From positions 992,001-1,056,000 of the forward strand of contig NZ_JAJSDZ010000010.1 in assembly GCF_021272385.1 (NCBI RefSeq): a stretch of DNA of 64,000 bases, in the 5' to 3' direction. This document shows, one piece after another, positions 34,484 to 43,132 of this stretch (position 1 is its first letter; every line of letters starts with the position of its first letter). Made by a program: the position numbers and the translations under genes. The DNA is from Vibrio salinus. Lineage in GTDB: Bacteria; Pseudomonadota; Gammaproteobacteria; Enterobacterales; Vibrionaceae. A model generated the notes under the pieces. The model worked only from the letters and a program-made list of their open reading frames with translations, ran no database searches and was not told the DNA's origin.

Positions 34484-35590
34484 GTTCACTGCCGCTCAGG
34501 CAGCTTAGAAAGTGAGCTTTTAGCAACCACTTAAGTTTATCGTGTTCACTGCCGCTCAGGCAGCTTAGAAATTACAGGAAACAACTATTAGAGCTGGCAA
34601 ATCGTTCACTGCCGCTCAGGCAGCTTAGAAAAGACTTGCTACTACCGCGTCCGGCGTAACCTTGTTCACTGCCGCTCAGGCAGCTTAGAAAGGATACAGC
34701 AAACACCCACTAAGCAGCGAAGCGTTCACTGCCGCTCAGGCAGCTTAGAAATCGTGCAGCTTCGTTTGTTTATACAGATAAGAGTTCACTGCCGCTCAGG
34801 CAGCTTAGAAACTTAACTTGATTTCTTTAGATAAGAGTAAAAAGTTCACTGCCGCTCAGGCAGCTTAGAAACATGCCGTAAATGCGATAAGACCGAGAAT
34901 AATTGTTCACTGCCGCTCAGGCAGCTTAGAAAATTCTCCCGTAGACATTTGAAGTGCTAATTCAGTTCACTGCCGCTCAGGCAGCTTAGAAAAACTAACT
35001 CAGATAACTGCGCTCTAAATCGGTGTTCACTGCCGCTCAGGCAGCTTAGAAATTGAGGAGAAGTTGCATCAGTCGACGAAGTTTGTTCACTGCCGCTCAG
35101 GCAGCTTAGAAAAAAGTCGAAGCGTTAATCTCTTTTGTAATTTCGTTCACTGCCGCTCAGGCAGCTTAGAAAAAGCAGTGAAGAGGTTGGATTTTCAACA
35201 TCACGTTCACTGCCGCTCAGGCAGCTTAGAAAGGCCGGATATGTTGGCGGCGCTTTCCGCTCTAGTTCACTGCCGCTCAGGCAGCTTAGAAATAACGATG
35301 CAATTTCACTTTCTATATCTTTGGGTTCACTGCCGCTCAGGCAGCTTAGAAATGACGTAGTATCCTGAATATCCACCATCACATGTTCACTGCCGCATAG
35401 GCAGCTTAGAAATCGAAGGAAAATGGGGACAGACACACACAGGTTCACTGCCGCATAGGCAGCTTAGAAAAAAGTAATCCGAACACAGATAAATATAGTA
35501 AGGTTCACTGCCGCACAGGCAGCTTAGAAAAATAAGCATTAACGCCAACAGGAAAATAGAAAGTTCACTGCCGCATAGGCAGCTTAGAAA
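34484..35590 (+). CRISPR. CRISPR array 2, type I-F, 18 spacers
   Basis: Nineteen 28-base repeats with 18 spacers of mostly 32 bases (one of 33, one of 30). The 15 leader-proximal repeats have the loop GCTCA, while the last four have GCATA, GCATA, GCACA and GCATA. The stem and the end TTAGAAA are the same as in array 1. The distal repeats thus retain loops closer to array 1, fitting ageing at the trailer end. No cas genes follow. Confidence 0.97.
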
Positions 35591-35841
35591 TGGTGTTTTC
35601 ATGCTATCAAACTGCATAAATGCGGCTTGATAGTATGAAAAATAAGAAATAAAATGAATTAGAAGAGGAAAAGCCCCTCCAAAACTATATCTAAGTTCAT
35701 GATCTTTATGATTATTATTTTTGTATGGTTGGGCGTAAAAAACGGTTATTTTTTGCAATTAACTTAATGAAAAATAAGAAAAAACCAGCTATTCTAGTTA
35801 TATGAATGATTAACATACTAGGTTTCAAAGGCAATTATAAT

Positions 35842-36384
35842 ATGAAAAATAAAATCATTATTGGACTTTCTACGATTTTAGCAGCGTGTTCTTCCGGTAC
35901 ATATGTAAGTGATGTAACAACCGAAAGCTACAAAGAAGATTATCAGGCAGATAAAATTGAGCAACCTATCGTTACTCAAACCGGCATGACAAATGGTATA
36001 TCTGAATCTCATGTATCTACTGAACCGACACGTGTCCGCACACAGGTTCAGCCCAAACCGACAGTGAAAATTGCTGCACCGTCTAAAAAACAGGTTGCTC
36101 AGCGTTATGGGTATACAATTCAGGTTGTGGCTGTTGGCTCTCAGAGTAAAGTGGATCAATTCGCTTCTAAATTACCTCGTAATGGTCAGCCTGTCTGGGA
36201 AAATTATAAAATGGTAAATGGTACTAAGTGGTACACAATTTTATTTGGTGATTTTGCCAGTAAAGCAGAAGCAAAAGCCGCTATTACATCTTTACCTGCA
36301 GAATTCCGACGATTAAAACCATTTGTTAAAAGTATTGATTCAATTAAGAACTCTGCTTATCCAACTTTAAATAAACTTAACTGA
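35842..36384 (+). CDS. SPOR-domain lipoprotein
   Basis: From ATG 35842 the protein is about 180 residues. The signal peptide KNKIIIGLSTILAAC ends in a lipobox (LAAC), so lipid anchoring is expected. After a flexible Thr/Gln/Pro-rich linker comes a SPOR domain, about GYTIQVVAVGSQSKV to the end, with the typical GKWYTILFGDFASKAEAK-type strand-helix. SPOR domains bind denuded septal peptidoglycan and bring proteins to the division site. A longer in-frame start at 35806 lacks a proper signal. The next gene is ddl, again cell wall related. Confidence 0.8.
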   Translation: MKNKIIIGLSTILAACSSGTYVSDVTTESYKEDYQADKIEQPIVTQTGMTNGISESHVSTEPTRVRTQVQPKPTVKIAAPSKKQVAQRYGYTIQVVAVGSQSKVDQFASKLPRNGQPVWENYKMVNGTKWYTILFGDFASKAEAKAAITSLPAEFRRLKPFVKSIDSIKNSAYPTLNKLN

Positions 36385-36507
36385 TCAATATATCAATTAA
36401 TGCCTACAAACTAGGCACTTAAGTATTATTATCAGGAATATAACTGTACCTTCATAATGAATAGATTATGATAGGTACAGACATTGGAAGTGACCGTAGG
36501 AAAGAAA

Positions 36508-37512
36508 ATGAGTCATATTAACATCTTATTACTTTGTGGAGGCGGCTCCTCAGAACACGAAGTGTCCCTTGTTTCTGCTGATTATATACAACAAGAGCTG
36601 ATAAAAACTACGCAGTTTGATGTAATCCGTATTGAGATGAAACAAGATGGTTGGTATGACAGTCAGAATAGACTGGTTTATTTTGATATAAATACAGCAA
36701 CACTCAATTCTTCCGAGCATAGTGAACTAATACAATTTGTTGTTCCCTGTATTCACGGATTTCCGGGTGAGACGGGTGATATTCAGTCGATGTTTGAACT
36801 GGCAGGTGTTCCATATTTGGGATGCGGTCCGGAATCCAGTTCAAATAGCTTTAATAAAATCACATCAAAGCTTTGGTATGATGCGCTCGGCATTGCTAAT
36901 ACACCTTATCTCTTTCTTTGCCAGAATAGCGAATCTGAATGGGATAGGGCCATAGCTGCGTTTGATGAATGGGGAAGTTTATTTGTTAAAGCAGCCAGAC
37001 AAGGGTCTTCTGTCGGGTGTTATAAGGTAACCCAGAGAGAGGATGTGACAAGTGCGATTAAAAATGCATTTAAGTTTTCCGACCAGGTTTTGGTTGAAAA
37101 AGCCTTAAAACCGAGAGAGCTGGAAGTGGCCGCGTATGAATTCGCTGGTGAGCTACACATTACCAACCCGGGGGAAATTATTGCTCCGGAAGACACTTTT
37201 TATTCTTACGAAGAAAAATATAGTCAACACAGTCATTCACATACAGAAGTGGAAGCCCGGAATTTAACGAATGACCAAATAGCACTTATTAAAGAATATT
37301 CTTTCCGGGTGTTCAAACAAATGCGTTTGAGACATTTATCAAGAATTGATTTCTTCCTGACCGAGGAAGGACATGTTTATCTTAATGAGGTAAATACATT
37401 TCCGGGTATGACTCCGATATCAATGTTTCCTAAAATGCTGACAAATAATGGCCACCAATTCTCTGAATTCCTAGCCCAGTGTGTATTTGATAGTATCAAT
37501 CCCAGGGCTTAA
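36508..37512 (+). CDS. ddl: D-alanine--D-alanine ligase
   Basis: This ATP-grasp enzyme joins two D-alanines for peptidoglycan precursors. The start MSHINILLLCGGGSSEHEVSL holds the N-terminal GGxSxEHE motif. The central ATP-grasp portion includes LFVKAARQGSSVGCYKV and VEKALKPRELEV, and the C-terminus has LYLNEVNTFPGMT-like VYLNEVNTFPGMTPISMFP with the Mg-binding Asn/Glu. The protein of 334 residues is full length. ATG 36508 is preceded by AGGA; TTG 36484 is an in-frame alternative. The 3' end overlaps the convergent recombinase gene by 17 bases. Confidence 0.92.
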   Translation: MSHINILLLCGGGSSEHEVSLVSADYIQQELIKTTQFDVIRIEMKQDGWYDSQNRLVYFDINTATLNSSEHSELIQFVVPCIHGFPGETGDIQSMFELAGVPYLGCGPESSSNSFNKITSKLWYDALGIANTPYLFLCQNSESEWDRAIAAFDEWGSLFVKAARQGSSVGCYKVTQREDVTSAIKNAFKFSDQVLVEKALKPRELEVAAYEFAGELHITNPGEIIAPEDTFYSYEEKYSQHSHSHTEVEARNLTNDQIALIKEYSFRVFKQMRLRHLSRIDFFLTEEGHVYLNEVNTFPGMTPISMFPKMLTNNGHQFSEFLAQCVFDSINPRA

Positions 37513-38455
37513 ATTTTTTATACCGCAGTTGATGCTGCTTAGATTGTGATGAGTTACCGATATACTGAAAAGGCATTACAGGGCTGTTCCAACGGCCAAA
37601 GATTTGAATATCAGTAATTTTTTCACCTCTTTTGTGTAAATCCTGAGCGGCACCAATTCTGGCTGATTGACCTGAAAATCGTAATTCCGGTTTTCCTATT
37701 AATTCGGCTGCTTTTCTAAAAATACGAAAAATTGAAGAATCATTCAGTTTTTTATCTGAAACGTTATGATGTTTATCCACTGCTCTGAATACTGGACTGT
37801 AATTATCTTTGATATGGCTTAACCATTTAATGACTGAATTTGATGCCTGTTCTGATAATGGATATACATTTTCATCTAAGCTGATAGTAACAATATTGTT
37901 CTGTATACTGATCTGTTCAAAATTCAATTCCCGGAGTTCTGCTCTTTTTAAAGCGCATTCAAACATAATATAAAATATAGCTAAATCCCTTAAATCAATT
38001 ATTTTGTCACTTTTTCCCAATTTATGTTCAATCAACTCGAGGTGCAATGAAGTAAAAGCATCCGATTGCTTTTGATCTCCCGATTTTTTTAATCTTAAAG
38101 TCATTAAACACTGACGTATATGTGATTGTCTTAACGGGTCAGGTTCCCCAAGAAGACGATAAATGGAGCTTAAAGTGATACTGTAACGTCTTATTGACGA
38201 ATATTTTCGATTCAAGCTTTCCGATTCTAAAAATAGCTGAATTATATCAGTTTGAGGAGGGAAAACGGAGGCGCTTTTCCGGTAACAAAAATCAATATAC
38301 CGGTTCCAGTCCGAACGCATTGCAAGTAAAGAACTATTAGAGTAACGGCCATCGGTATATTGATTTAATGTATCAATATCAATATATTGATAGAAATCTT
38401 TTTTTGCTTCAGCCAATAACTGTGAGTCATCAATAGGTTTAAGCTTTTTTTTCAT
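37496..38455 (-). CDS. Atypical tyrosine recombinase
   Basis: A 319-residue protein of the phage-integrase family: an N-terminal SAM-like core-binding domain (to about 130) and a C-terminal catalytic domain. The catalytic positions deviate: ALKRAEL places Lys170 where Arg I is expected (Arg171 is adjacent), the HxxR box is GQSAR with Gln263 for His and Arg266 kept, GRW provides Trp289 and MPFQYIG the nucleophile Tyr298. It may be active with relaxed chemistry or be decaying. It overlaps ddl convergently. No attachment site, tRNA or direct repeat next to it was identified. Confidence 0.75.
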   Translation of the reverse strand: MKKKLKPIDDSQLLAEAKKDFYQYIDIDTLNQYTDGRYSNSSLLAMRSDWNRYIDFCYRKSASVFPPQTDIIQLFLESESLNRKYSSIRRYSITLSSIYRLLGEPDPLRQSHIRQCLMTLRLKKSGDQKQSDAFTSLHLELIEHKLGKSDKIIDLRDLAIFYIMFECALKRAELRELNFEQISIQNNIVTISLDENVYPLSEQASNSVIKWLSHIKDNYSPVFRAVDKHHNVSDKKLNDSSIFRIFRKAAELIGKPELRFSGQSARIGAAQDLHKRGEKITDIQIFGRWNSPVMPFQYIGNSSQSKQHQLRYKKFKPWD

Positions 38456-38553
38456 TTTAAAGCACTATAACTATATATACTTTTAACTAATATACTTGAT
38501 AACATTGTAAAATAAAACAATACTTAACAAAAAGTGGCATAGGATTCAGCAAT

Positions 38554-38934
38554 ATGGCAGCAGCAAGTTATCGAGGCTTCACTCTGCAAACGGTGAATGG
38601 CTCGACAGATGTATGGCAGGTAAAGATAAAATCCCACGTATTATCAGGTAATTTGGCTGCCGTAAAAAAAAGTATCGATTGGTGGTGCGAAACCGCTTCT
38701 CTTATAGATCCAAAAGAGTTTGAATCCATTGGACATAAAAAAACCGCAGCTTCCTCAGGAAGTCCGGCTCAGGAAAAGTTTGGTAATTATGTACTGAAAA
38801 ATGATACCGGAGAACCTAACGCCTGGTACTGTATGTTCAATGGCAAATTGATTAAAGGTTCTAAATTAGCTATTCAAAAGCACATAGAATCGTACATAAT
38901 AGCCCTGAAGAAAGCACAAGCCAGGAAACAGTAG
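38554..38934 (+). CDS. Conserved small protein, DUF3319-like (126 residues)
   Basis: A soluble protein with two similar halves: YRGFTLQTVNGSTDVWQVKI...VKKSIDWW and YVLKNDTGEPNAWYCMFNGKL...IQKHIESY. This internal duplication and the neighbouring yciH remind me of the vibrio family DUF3319, recalled from memory. The role is unknown. The gene ends four bases before yciH, so they are probably one transcript. Confidence 0.6.
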   Translation: MAAASYRGFTLQTVNGSTDVWQVKIKSHVLSGNLAAVKKSIDWWCETASLIDPKEFESIGHKKTAASSGSPAQEKFGNYVLKNDTGEPNAWYCMFNGKLIKGSKLAIQKHIESYIIALKKAQARKQ

Positions 38935-38938
38935 TCCT

Positions 38939-39253
38939 ATGACATTAGTATATTCAACAGAAACCGGACGAATTAAAGAAGAAAAACCGATAACAGAACG
39001 TCCAAAAGGCGATGGTATTATTCGCATTCAGAAGCAAACGAAAGGAAGAAAAGGAAAGGGCGTTAGTATTATTACCGGTTTAGATCTTGATGATACGGCT
39101 CTCAAATTATTGGCTGCGGAGTTAAAAAAGCTGTGTGGTTGCGGTGGCTCTGTTAAAGATGGAAATATTGAAATTCAGGGCGATGTGCGGGAAAAAATAA
39201 AAACTTACCTTGAAAGTAAGAAAGGATATAGAGTCAAGCTGTCCGGTGGTTAA
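38939..39253 (+). CDS. yciH: YciH, SUI1/eIF1-family translation factor
   Basis: This 104-residue protein is the bacterial SUI1 family member. The core GLDLDDTALKLLAAELKKLCGCGGSVKDGNIEIQGD holds the conserved CGCGG loop and the IQGD end that places the basic surface at the ribosomal P site. In E. coli YciH is linked to initiation fidelity and stress inhibition of translation. It begins four bases after the DUF3319-like gene and ends before a bidirectional terminator. Confidence 0.9.
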   Translation: MTLVYSTETGRIKEEKPITERPKGDGIIRIQKQTKGRKGKGVSIITGLDLDDTALKLLAAELKKLCGCGGSVKDGNIEIQGDVREKIKTYLESKKGYRVKLSGG

Positions 39254-39260
39254 TAAAATA

Positions 39261-39294
39261 ATGGCGCTAAGAGATAATCAAGCGCCATTTTTTG
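39261..39294. terminator. Bidirectional terminator between yciH and lysR
   Basis: ATGGCGCT (39261-39268) pairs with AGCGCCAT (39281-39288) and a T-run follows; A-rich sequence on the other side serves the minus strand. It separates the converging yciH and LysR-type genes. Confidence 0.8.
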
Positions 39295-39298
39295 TTAA

Positions 39299-40228
39299 TC
39301 AATTATTAGTATTATCATCTACACGATAATAATCTAAACATATATCAAATAAACCCTGGGTAAATTTCTGCAACCGGTGGCTTTTATGCCATACAATAAC
39401 CATTTCGTGATATTCCGGATGTTCACCAAAAGAAAGTGGAATAATATCGTTTTTATATCCCGTCATATTAATAGCTGTATCAAGCGTGATGGTTACACCA
39501 TACTTGTTAGCAACACATAATAAGGCAAGCTCAGAAGTAGGAACCTGAGTATCTATAGTCGGGGACATGCTTTCTTTATCGAACAGAATTTCAGTAAATC
39601 TTCTCATCTCCTGATCATGGAACAGAGCAATAAAACTTTCATTTTTCACTGATTGAATATCGATCCAGGGATAACGAAATCCTTCTTTTTCAACAGCTGT
39701 TTTCACTAATGGATGATCTTTATGAACTGCAAGAACAATTTCAGAAGAAGCCAGATGCTCATACGAAAAGTTGTCTAATCGATTTTTTATCGTAGTCACG
39801 GCAAAATCAAGCTGATTACTCTCAAGCATACTCATTATATTTGAAGTTGAATGTGCTTTAAGTACGATATCGATATCTGGGTGTTGTTGTTTAAACTGAG
39901 GAATAACATCAGAGATAATTACCTTCGACATCATAAGCTGAAATCCAAAATAAATAATCCCAGACTGACAAGCAGCGATACTTTTGAGCTCTTCATCCAT
40001 TTTATCCTGCATGGACACAATTTTCTTCGCCCACTGGACATATTTTTCGCCGGCATAGGTTAATACAAATTTTTTCCCCACACGGTCAAAAAGATCCACA
40101 CCTAACTCTTTCTCTTTTAAAATTATGTATTTACTAAGGGCGGATGAAGTAATTTCTAAAGTTGATGCGGCTTTATTCAAATTACCAACTTCTGCTACTT
40201 CAACAATATAATTCAGGCTTTTTATCAT
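39299..40228 (-). CDS. LysR-type transcriptional regulator
   Basis: A 309-residue LysR protein. The N-terminal winged helix-turn-helix (IVEVAEVGNLNKAASTLEIT...ALSKYI) precedes the coiled-coil linker and a two-lobed ligand domain (from about 90). Members respond to small acids or sugars and usually control a neighbouring operon; the closest candidate is the dehydratase-permease pair transcribed from 42810. Its own start is ATG 40228, followed downstream by a terminator shared with yciH. Confidence 0.85.
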   Translation of the reverse strand: MIKSLNYIVEVAEVGNLNKAASTLEITSSALSKYIILKEKELGVDLFDRVGKKFVLTYAGEKYVQWAKKIVSMQDKMDEELKSIAACQSGIIYFGFQLMMSKVIISDVIPQFKQQHPDIDIVLKAHSTSNIMSMLESNQLDFAVTTIKNRLDNFSYEHLASSEIVLAVHKDHPLVKTAVEKEGFRYPWIDIQSVKNESFIALFHDQEMRRFTEILFDKESMSPTIDTQVPTSELALLCVANKYGVTITLDTAINMTGYKNDIIPLSFGEHPEYHEMVIVWHKSHRLQKFTQGLFDICLDYYRVDDNTNN

Positions 40229-40309
40229 TATTAATAATCTCTGTTCATGCAGTGCTTACACATATTAACAGAATTGCCTAAGATATTCCTTTCAGAAACA
40301 GTAAGATCC

Positions 40310-40346
40310 AATAACCCTCATAAATAATCATTTATGGGGGTTATTG
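40310..40346 (-). terminator. Inverted repeat between dehydratase and lysR
   Basis: AATAACCCTCATAAAT (40310-40325) is complementary to ATTTATGGGGGTTATT (40330-40345), a stem of about 15 pairs. It probably ends the dehydratase transcript or partly attenuates into lysR. Confidence 0.5.
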
Positions 40347-40361
40347 GCAATCGGAAGGAGA

Positions 40362-41504
40362 TTAACGATCGTGAACTGAACCATCGTAAGCATTCATCAC
40401 GGACAGGCTTCTCTGTGCCGGAGGAAATTTTTCAGAAATATTGTCTACAAGTTCGATTCCAATTCCCGGGGTATCGGGTAAATAAATATAACCATCTTCG
40501 ACTTTCAATGGTGTTTTTATCATGCCATCTTCACTATCTGTATGGTAATAAGAAGGAAACTCCTGAATCAAAAAGTTTGGAATACAAGCATCCAACTGAA
40601 GACAGGCAGCTGTTGATACCGGCCCGAGTGGATTATGAGGCGCAATCTGAACATAATTGGCTTCAGCAATCGATGCAATTTTTTTAGCCGCGGAAATTCC
40701 GCCGACTACGCAAACATCCGGACGAACAAAATTTGCAGCTTTGCGAGTGCATATCGCTTCCATTTCCTGAATACTGACTGCTCGCTCTCCAGTAGCAATA
40801 GGGATTGAAATTCGATGAGAAACATCTACCATACTATCAAGACTGTCCGGCGCTATAGGATCCTCCAGAAATAGTGGTTTATACGGCTCAACACCTTTGG
40901 CAAAAGCGACCGCCTGCGCAGGTGTCATGCTACGGTGAACTTCCAGACAAAGATCAAAATCTTCTCCTACGGCCTCCCGGCATACCCGAACCCGATTAAT
41001 ATAATCACTGATTTTTACGTTGAAAATATCTTCTTCACGGCTCATCTGATTCGTGCGCATTGTTCCACAAATCATTAAACGGGCGGCAGTGAAGCCCTGA
41101 GATTTTAATGACAGACAACCTTCAGCCATTTTCTGAGGATCAGACTCAAAAACAGGGGCGTATGTCCGAACCTTATCACGACAGGCACCACCAAGTAACT
41201 GGTAGACCGGAACGCCAAGAGATTTACCGAGAATATCCCATAGTGCAATATCTATAGCGGAAATAGCACTAAGAATGACGGAACCTCTGAAATACATACT
41301 GCGGTACATGTAGTTCCAGTGATGCTCAATTTTACGCGGGTCTTTTCCAATTAGATAATCTTTTAATTTTTCTAATGCGCCGGCACAAGCATCCAAATAT
41401 CCCCATGCTCCCATTTCTCCAATTCCCTCGATACCATCATCAGTGGTGACCTTTACAAACAAATACTTTGACGCGGGGATTAATTCTATTTTTTCTACAA
41501 TCAC
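40362..41504 (-). CDS. Enolase-superfamily sugar-acid dehydratase (galactonate dehydratase-like)
   Basis: A 380-residue enzyme with the MR/MLE enolase fold. After an N-terminal capping domain it carries the acid/metal residues in LEVHRS, LEDPI and ATGER, and a C-terminal IAPHNPLGPVS with the catalytic His, the signature of GalD/DgoD-type dehydratases. It should dehydrate an aldonic acid to a 2-keto-3-deoxy product, but the natural substrate (galactonate or another aldonate) cannot be decided. A GTG start at 41504 has an AGGAG upstream. It lies 34 bases downstream of the SLC13 permease, in one operon. Confidence 0.8.
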   Translation of the reverse strand: MIVEKIELIPASKYLFVKVTTDDGIEGIGEMGAWGYLDACAGALEKLKDYLIGKDPRKIEHHWNYMYRSMYFRGSVILSAISAIDIALWDILGKSLGVPVYQLLGGACRDKVRTYAPVFESDPQKMAEGCLSLKSQGFTAARLMICGTMRTNQMSREEDIFNVKISDYINRVRVCREAVGEDFDLCLEVHRSMTPAQAVAFAKGVEPYKPLFLEDPIAPDSLDSMVDVSHRISIPIATGERAVSIQEMEAICTRKAANFVRPDVCVVGGISAAKKIASIAEANYVQIAPHNPLGPVSTAACLQLDACIPNFLIQEFPSYYHTDSEDGMIKTPLKVEDGYIYLPDTPGIGIELVDNISEKFPPAQRSLSVMNAYDGSVHDR

Positions 41505-41538
41505 TTTATATCGACTCCTATCTATAACTGACGATTAC

Positions 41539-42810
41539 TTAATTAAATGGGAAAAGAACGGGCAGGAAGAAGATGGCAAACACAGAGATAACTGCGACCA
41601 ATGGCCATGCCGCTTTAATATAATGTTTTAACTGATAGCCACCCGGGCCCATAATAATAGCCTGAGCCGGACTGGCCATTGGCGTTAAAATGGAAGTACT
41701 ACCTGCTATTAAAACCCCCATAACTAAAGCCCTTGGGTCAATGCCTATTTTTGCCCCTGCGGCGGAAACCAATGGAATAAAAATTGTCATTGTCGCCAGG
41801 TTTGACATCAATTGTGTCATTATCAAAGGCACAATGAAGAAAACAGACATGATTACGTATGGGTTTGTGGAATTGCCCAACAACTGGATCATCAAATCCG
41901 CAACGACGTTACCAGCTCCGGTATCTTTAATCGCAGCAGAAAGGGGGAGAACACCGGCGAATAAAAATACAGTTGGCAAATGTATTGAGCTCAGAGCTTC
42001 CTTTTCATCCAGGATTCTAAAGAAAACCAATGAGCATGCACCTAAAGCTGAAATGACAAACAAAGACATATGCAATTGTTTTGCAAACAGCATTGCGCCA
42101 ATGGTGAGTATAATAAGTGCAATTGCGGTTTTTTCTTTTGCTGGAGATAATTTAACAGTTTCTTTTTTCTTAATATTATCCTGAAACTGTTCATTAGGAA
42201 TATCCGGCAATAAGCGCCAGGCAATCACTGAGACATAAACAAGGGAAATAAAGAAAAATGGTAATCTTGCAATAGTAAATGACCATATAGTGAAAGGTTC
42301 AGTGCCTCCGGCTTTCATCATAATATCACTAAATGCCATATTACTGGCTCCCTGACCAAGAAAGGTCATCCCGGTGACGATGTTTGCAACGACCATAGCC
42401 GGGAACAGTAATTTACTCCGGCTAATCTTGATCTCGTTGGCAATGCCAATAATCAGAGGGAGCATAATGGCTGCGGCCGCTGTTGAGCTGGTCAGGATAG
42501 CCAGTAATGCAGCGACAAAACTGGCTATAAAAATTAAAGTTTTTGGTTTATCTCTATAATTGAGAACCAGCGCCTGAGTTCTGTCCAGTATACTTGTTTT
42601 TGTTAAACCAGCGCCGATAACAAACATTGCGACAAACATTGCAACATTCTGATTCACAAAACCTGACAACGCCTGAGCAGGTGTATCAATTTTTGTCAGA
42701 ATCAAAGAGAGGATAATTCCCATTGATATTAGTGAAAACGAAAAGCGGCCGGACATAAATGCGGCAATCGTAAGCACTAATATAATGATCGTTATTGTTA
42801 ATGGTGTCAT
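41539..42810 (-). CDS. SLC13/ArsB-type anion permease
   Basis: A 423-residue membrane protein with about 11-12 hydrophobic segments. The SLC13/DASS pattern is clear: N-terminal GRFSFSLISMGII, then SSTAAAAIMLPL (the SNT-like helical hairpin), and a second repeat ILTPMASPAQAIIMGPGGYQ near the C-terminus. These carriers import dicarboxylates or related anions, usually with Na+. As it is directly upstream of the dehydratase it likely imports the sugar acid. A strong CAGGAG lies before ATG 42810. Confidence 0.8.
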   Translation of the reverse strand: MTPLTITIIILVLTIAAFMSGRFSFSLISMGIILSLILTKIDTPAQALSGFVNQNVAMFVAMFVIGAGLTKTSILDRTQALVLNYRDKPKTLIFIASFVAALLAILTSSTAAAAIMLPLIIGIANEIKISRSKLLFPAMVVANIVTGMTFLGQGASNMAFSDIMMKAGGTEPFTIWSFTIARLPFFFISLVYVSVIAWRLLPDIPNEQFQDNIKKKETVKLSPAKEKTAIALIILTIGAMLFAKQLHMSLFVISALGACSLVFFRILDEKEALSSIHLPTVFLFAGVLPLSAAIKDTGAGNVVADLMIQLLGNSTNPYVIMSVFFIVPLIMTQLMSNLATMTIFIPLVSAAGAKIGIDPRALVMGVLIAGSTSILTPMASPAQAIIMGPGGYQLKHYIKAAWPLVAVISVFAIFFLPVLFPFN

Positions 42811-43132
42811 TAGATGGCTCCTGTTTTATACGTCATATTTTTTATTAGTTTTTTCATTCTTAACCTCATTTCTCGTCCATGAACGGAAATGAATACACCA
42901 CCTTTATATCAACATTTTAGTTGCTATTTTTTGATTTAATCAACTTAAATGTAATATTAATTATTAAATATCTCTATTTTTAGTAAAAATGAGGACTTCT
43001 TAACAGTTTTTCGGTGAGGGTTATAGAGACAGAAAAAAGCTGAAGACAAAAAAGGCAAACTCAATATTTAAAATATTTTAGTTTGCCTAAGAAGCTAAAT
43101 TTGATTTTTATATATAAATCAAACGATTAAAT
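42811..43132. promoter_or_regulatory. Intergenic region between permease and esterase (322 bases)
   Basis: Very AT-rich, about 320 bases. It holds the terminator of the esterase gene (43048-43090) and the promoter space for the permease-dehydratase operon on the minus strand. No reading frame of note and no confident operator were seen. Confidence 0.4.
43048..43090 (-). terminator. Terminator of the porin-esterase operon
   Basis: GGCAAACT (43054-43061) is complementary to AGTTTGCC (43080-43087), with A/T pairs extending the stem. Read on the minus strand the stem is followed by a T-run. Confidence 0.75.

Noticed and set aside
35064..35758. ORFs across array 2, on both strands
   Set aside because: Repeat-derived shadow frames.
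37496..38455. Recombinase as the integrase of the prophage at 1-20 kb
   Set aside because: It lies 17 kb away, beyond the CRISPR locus, and its neighbours are host genes.
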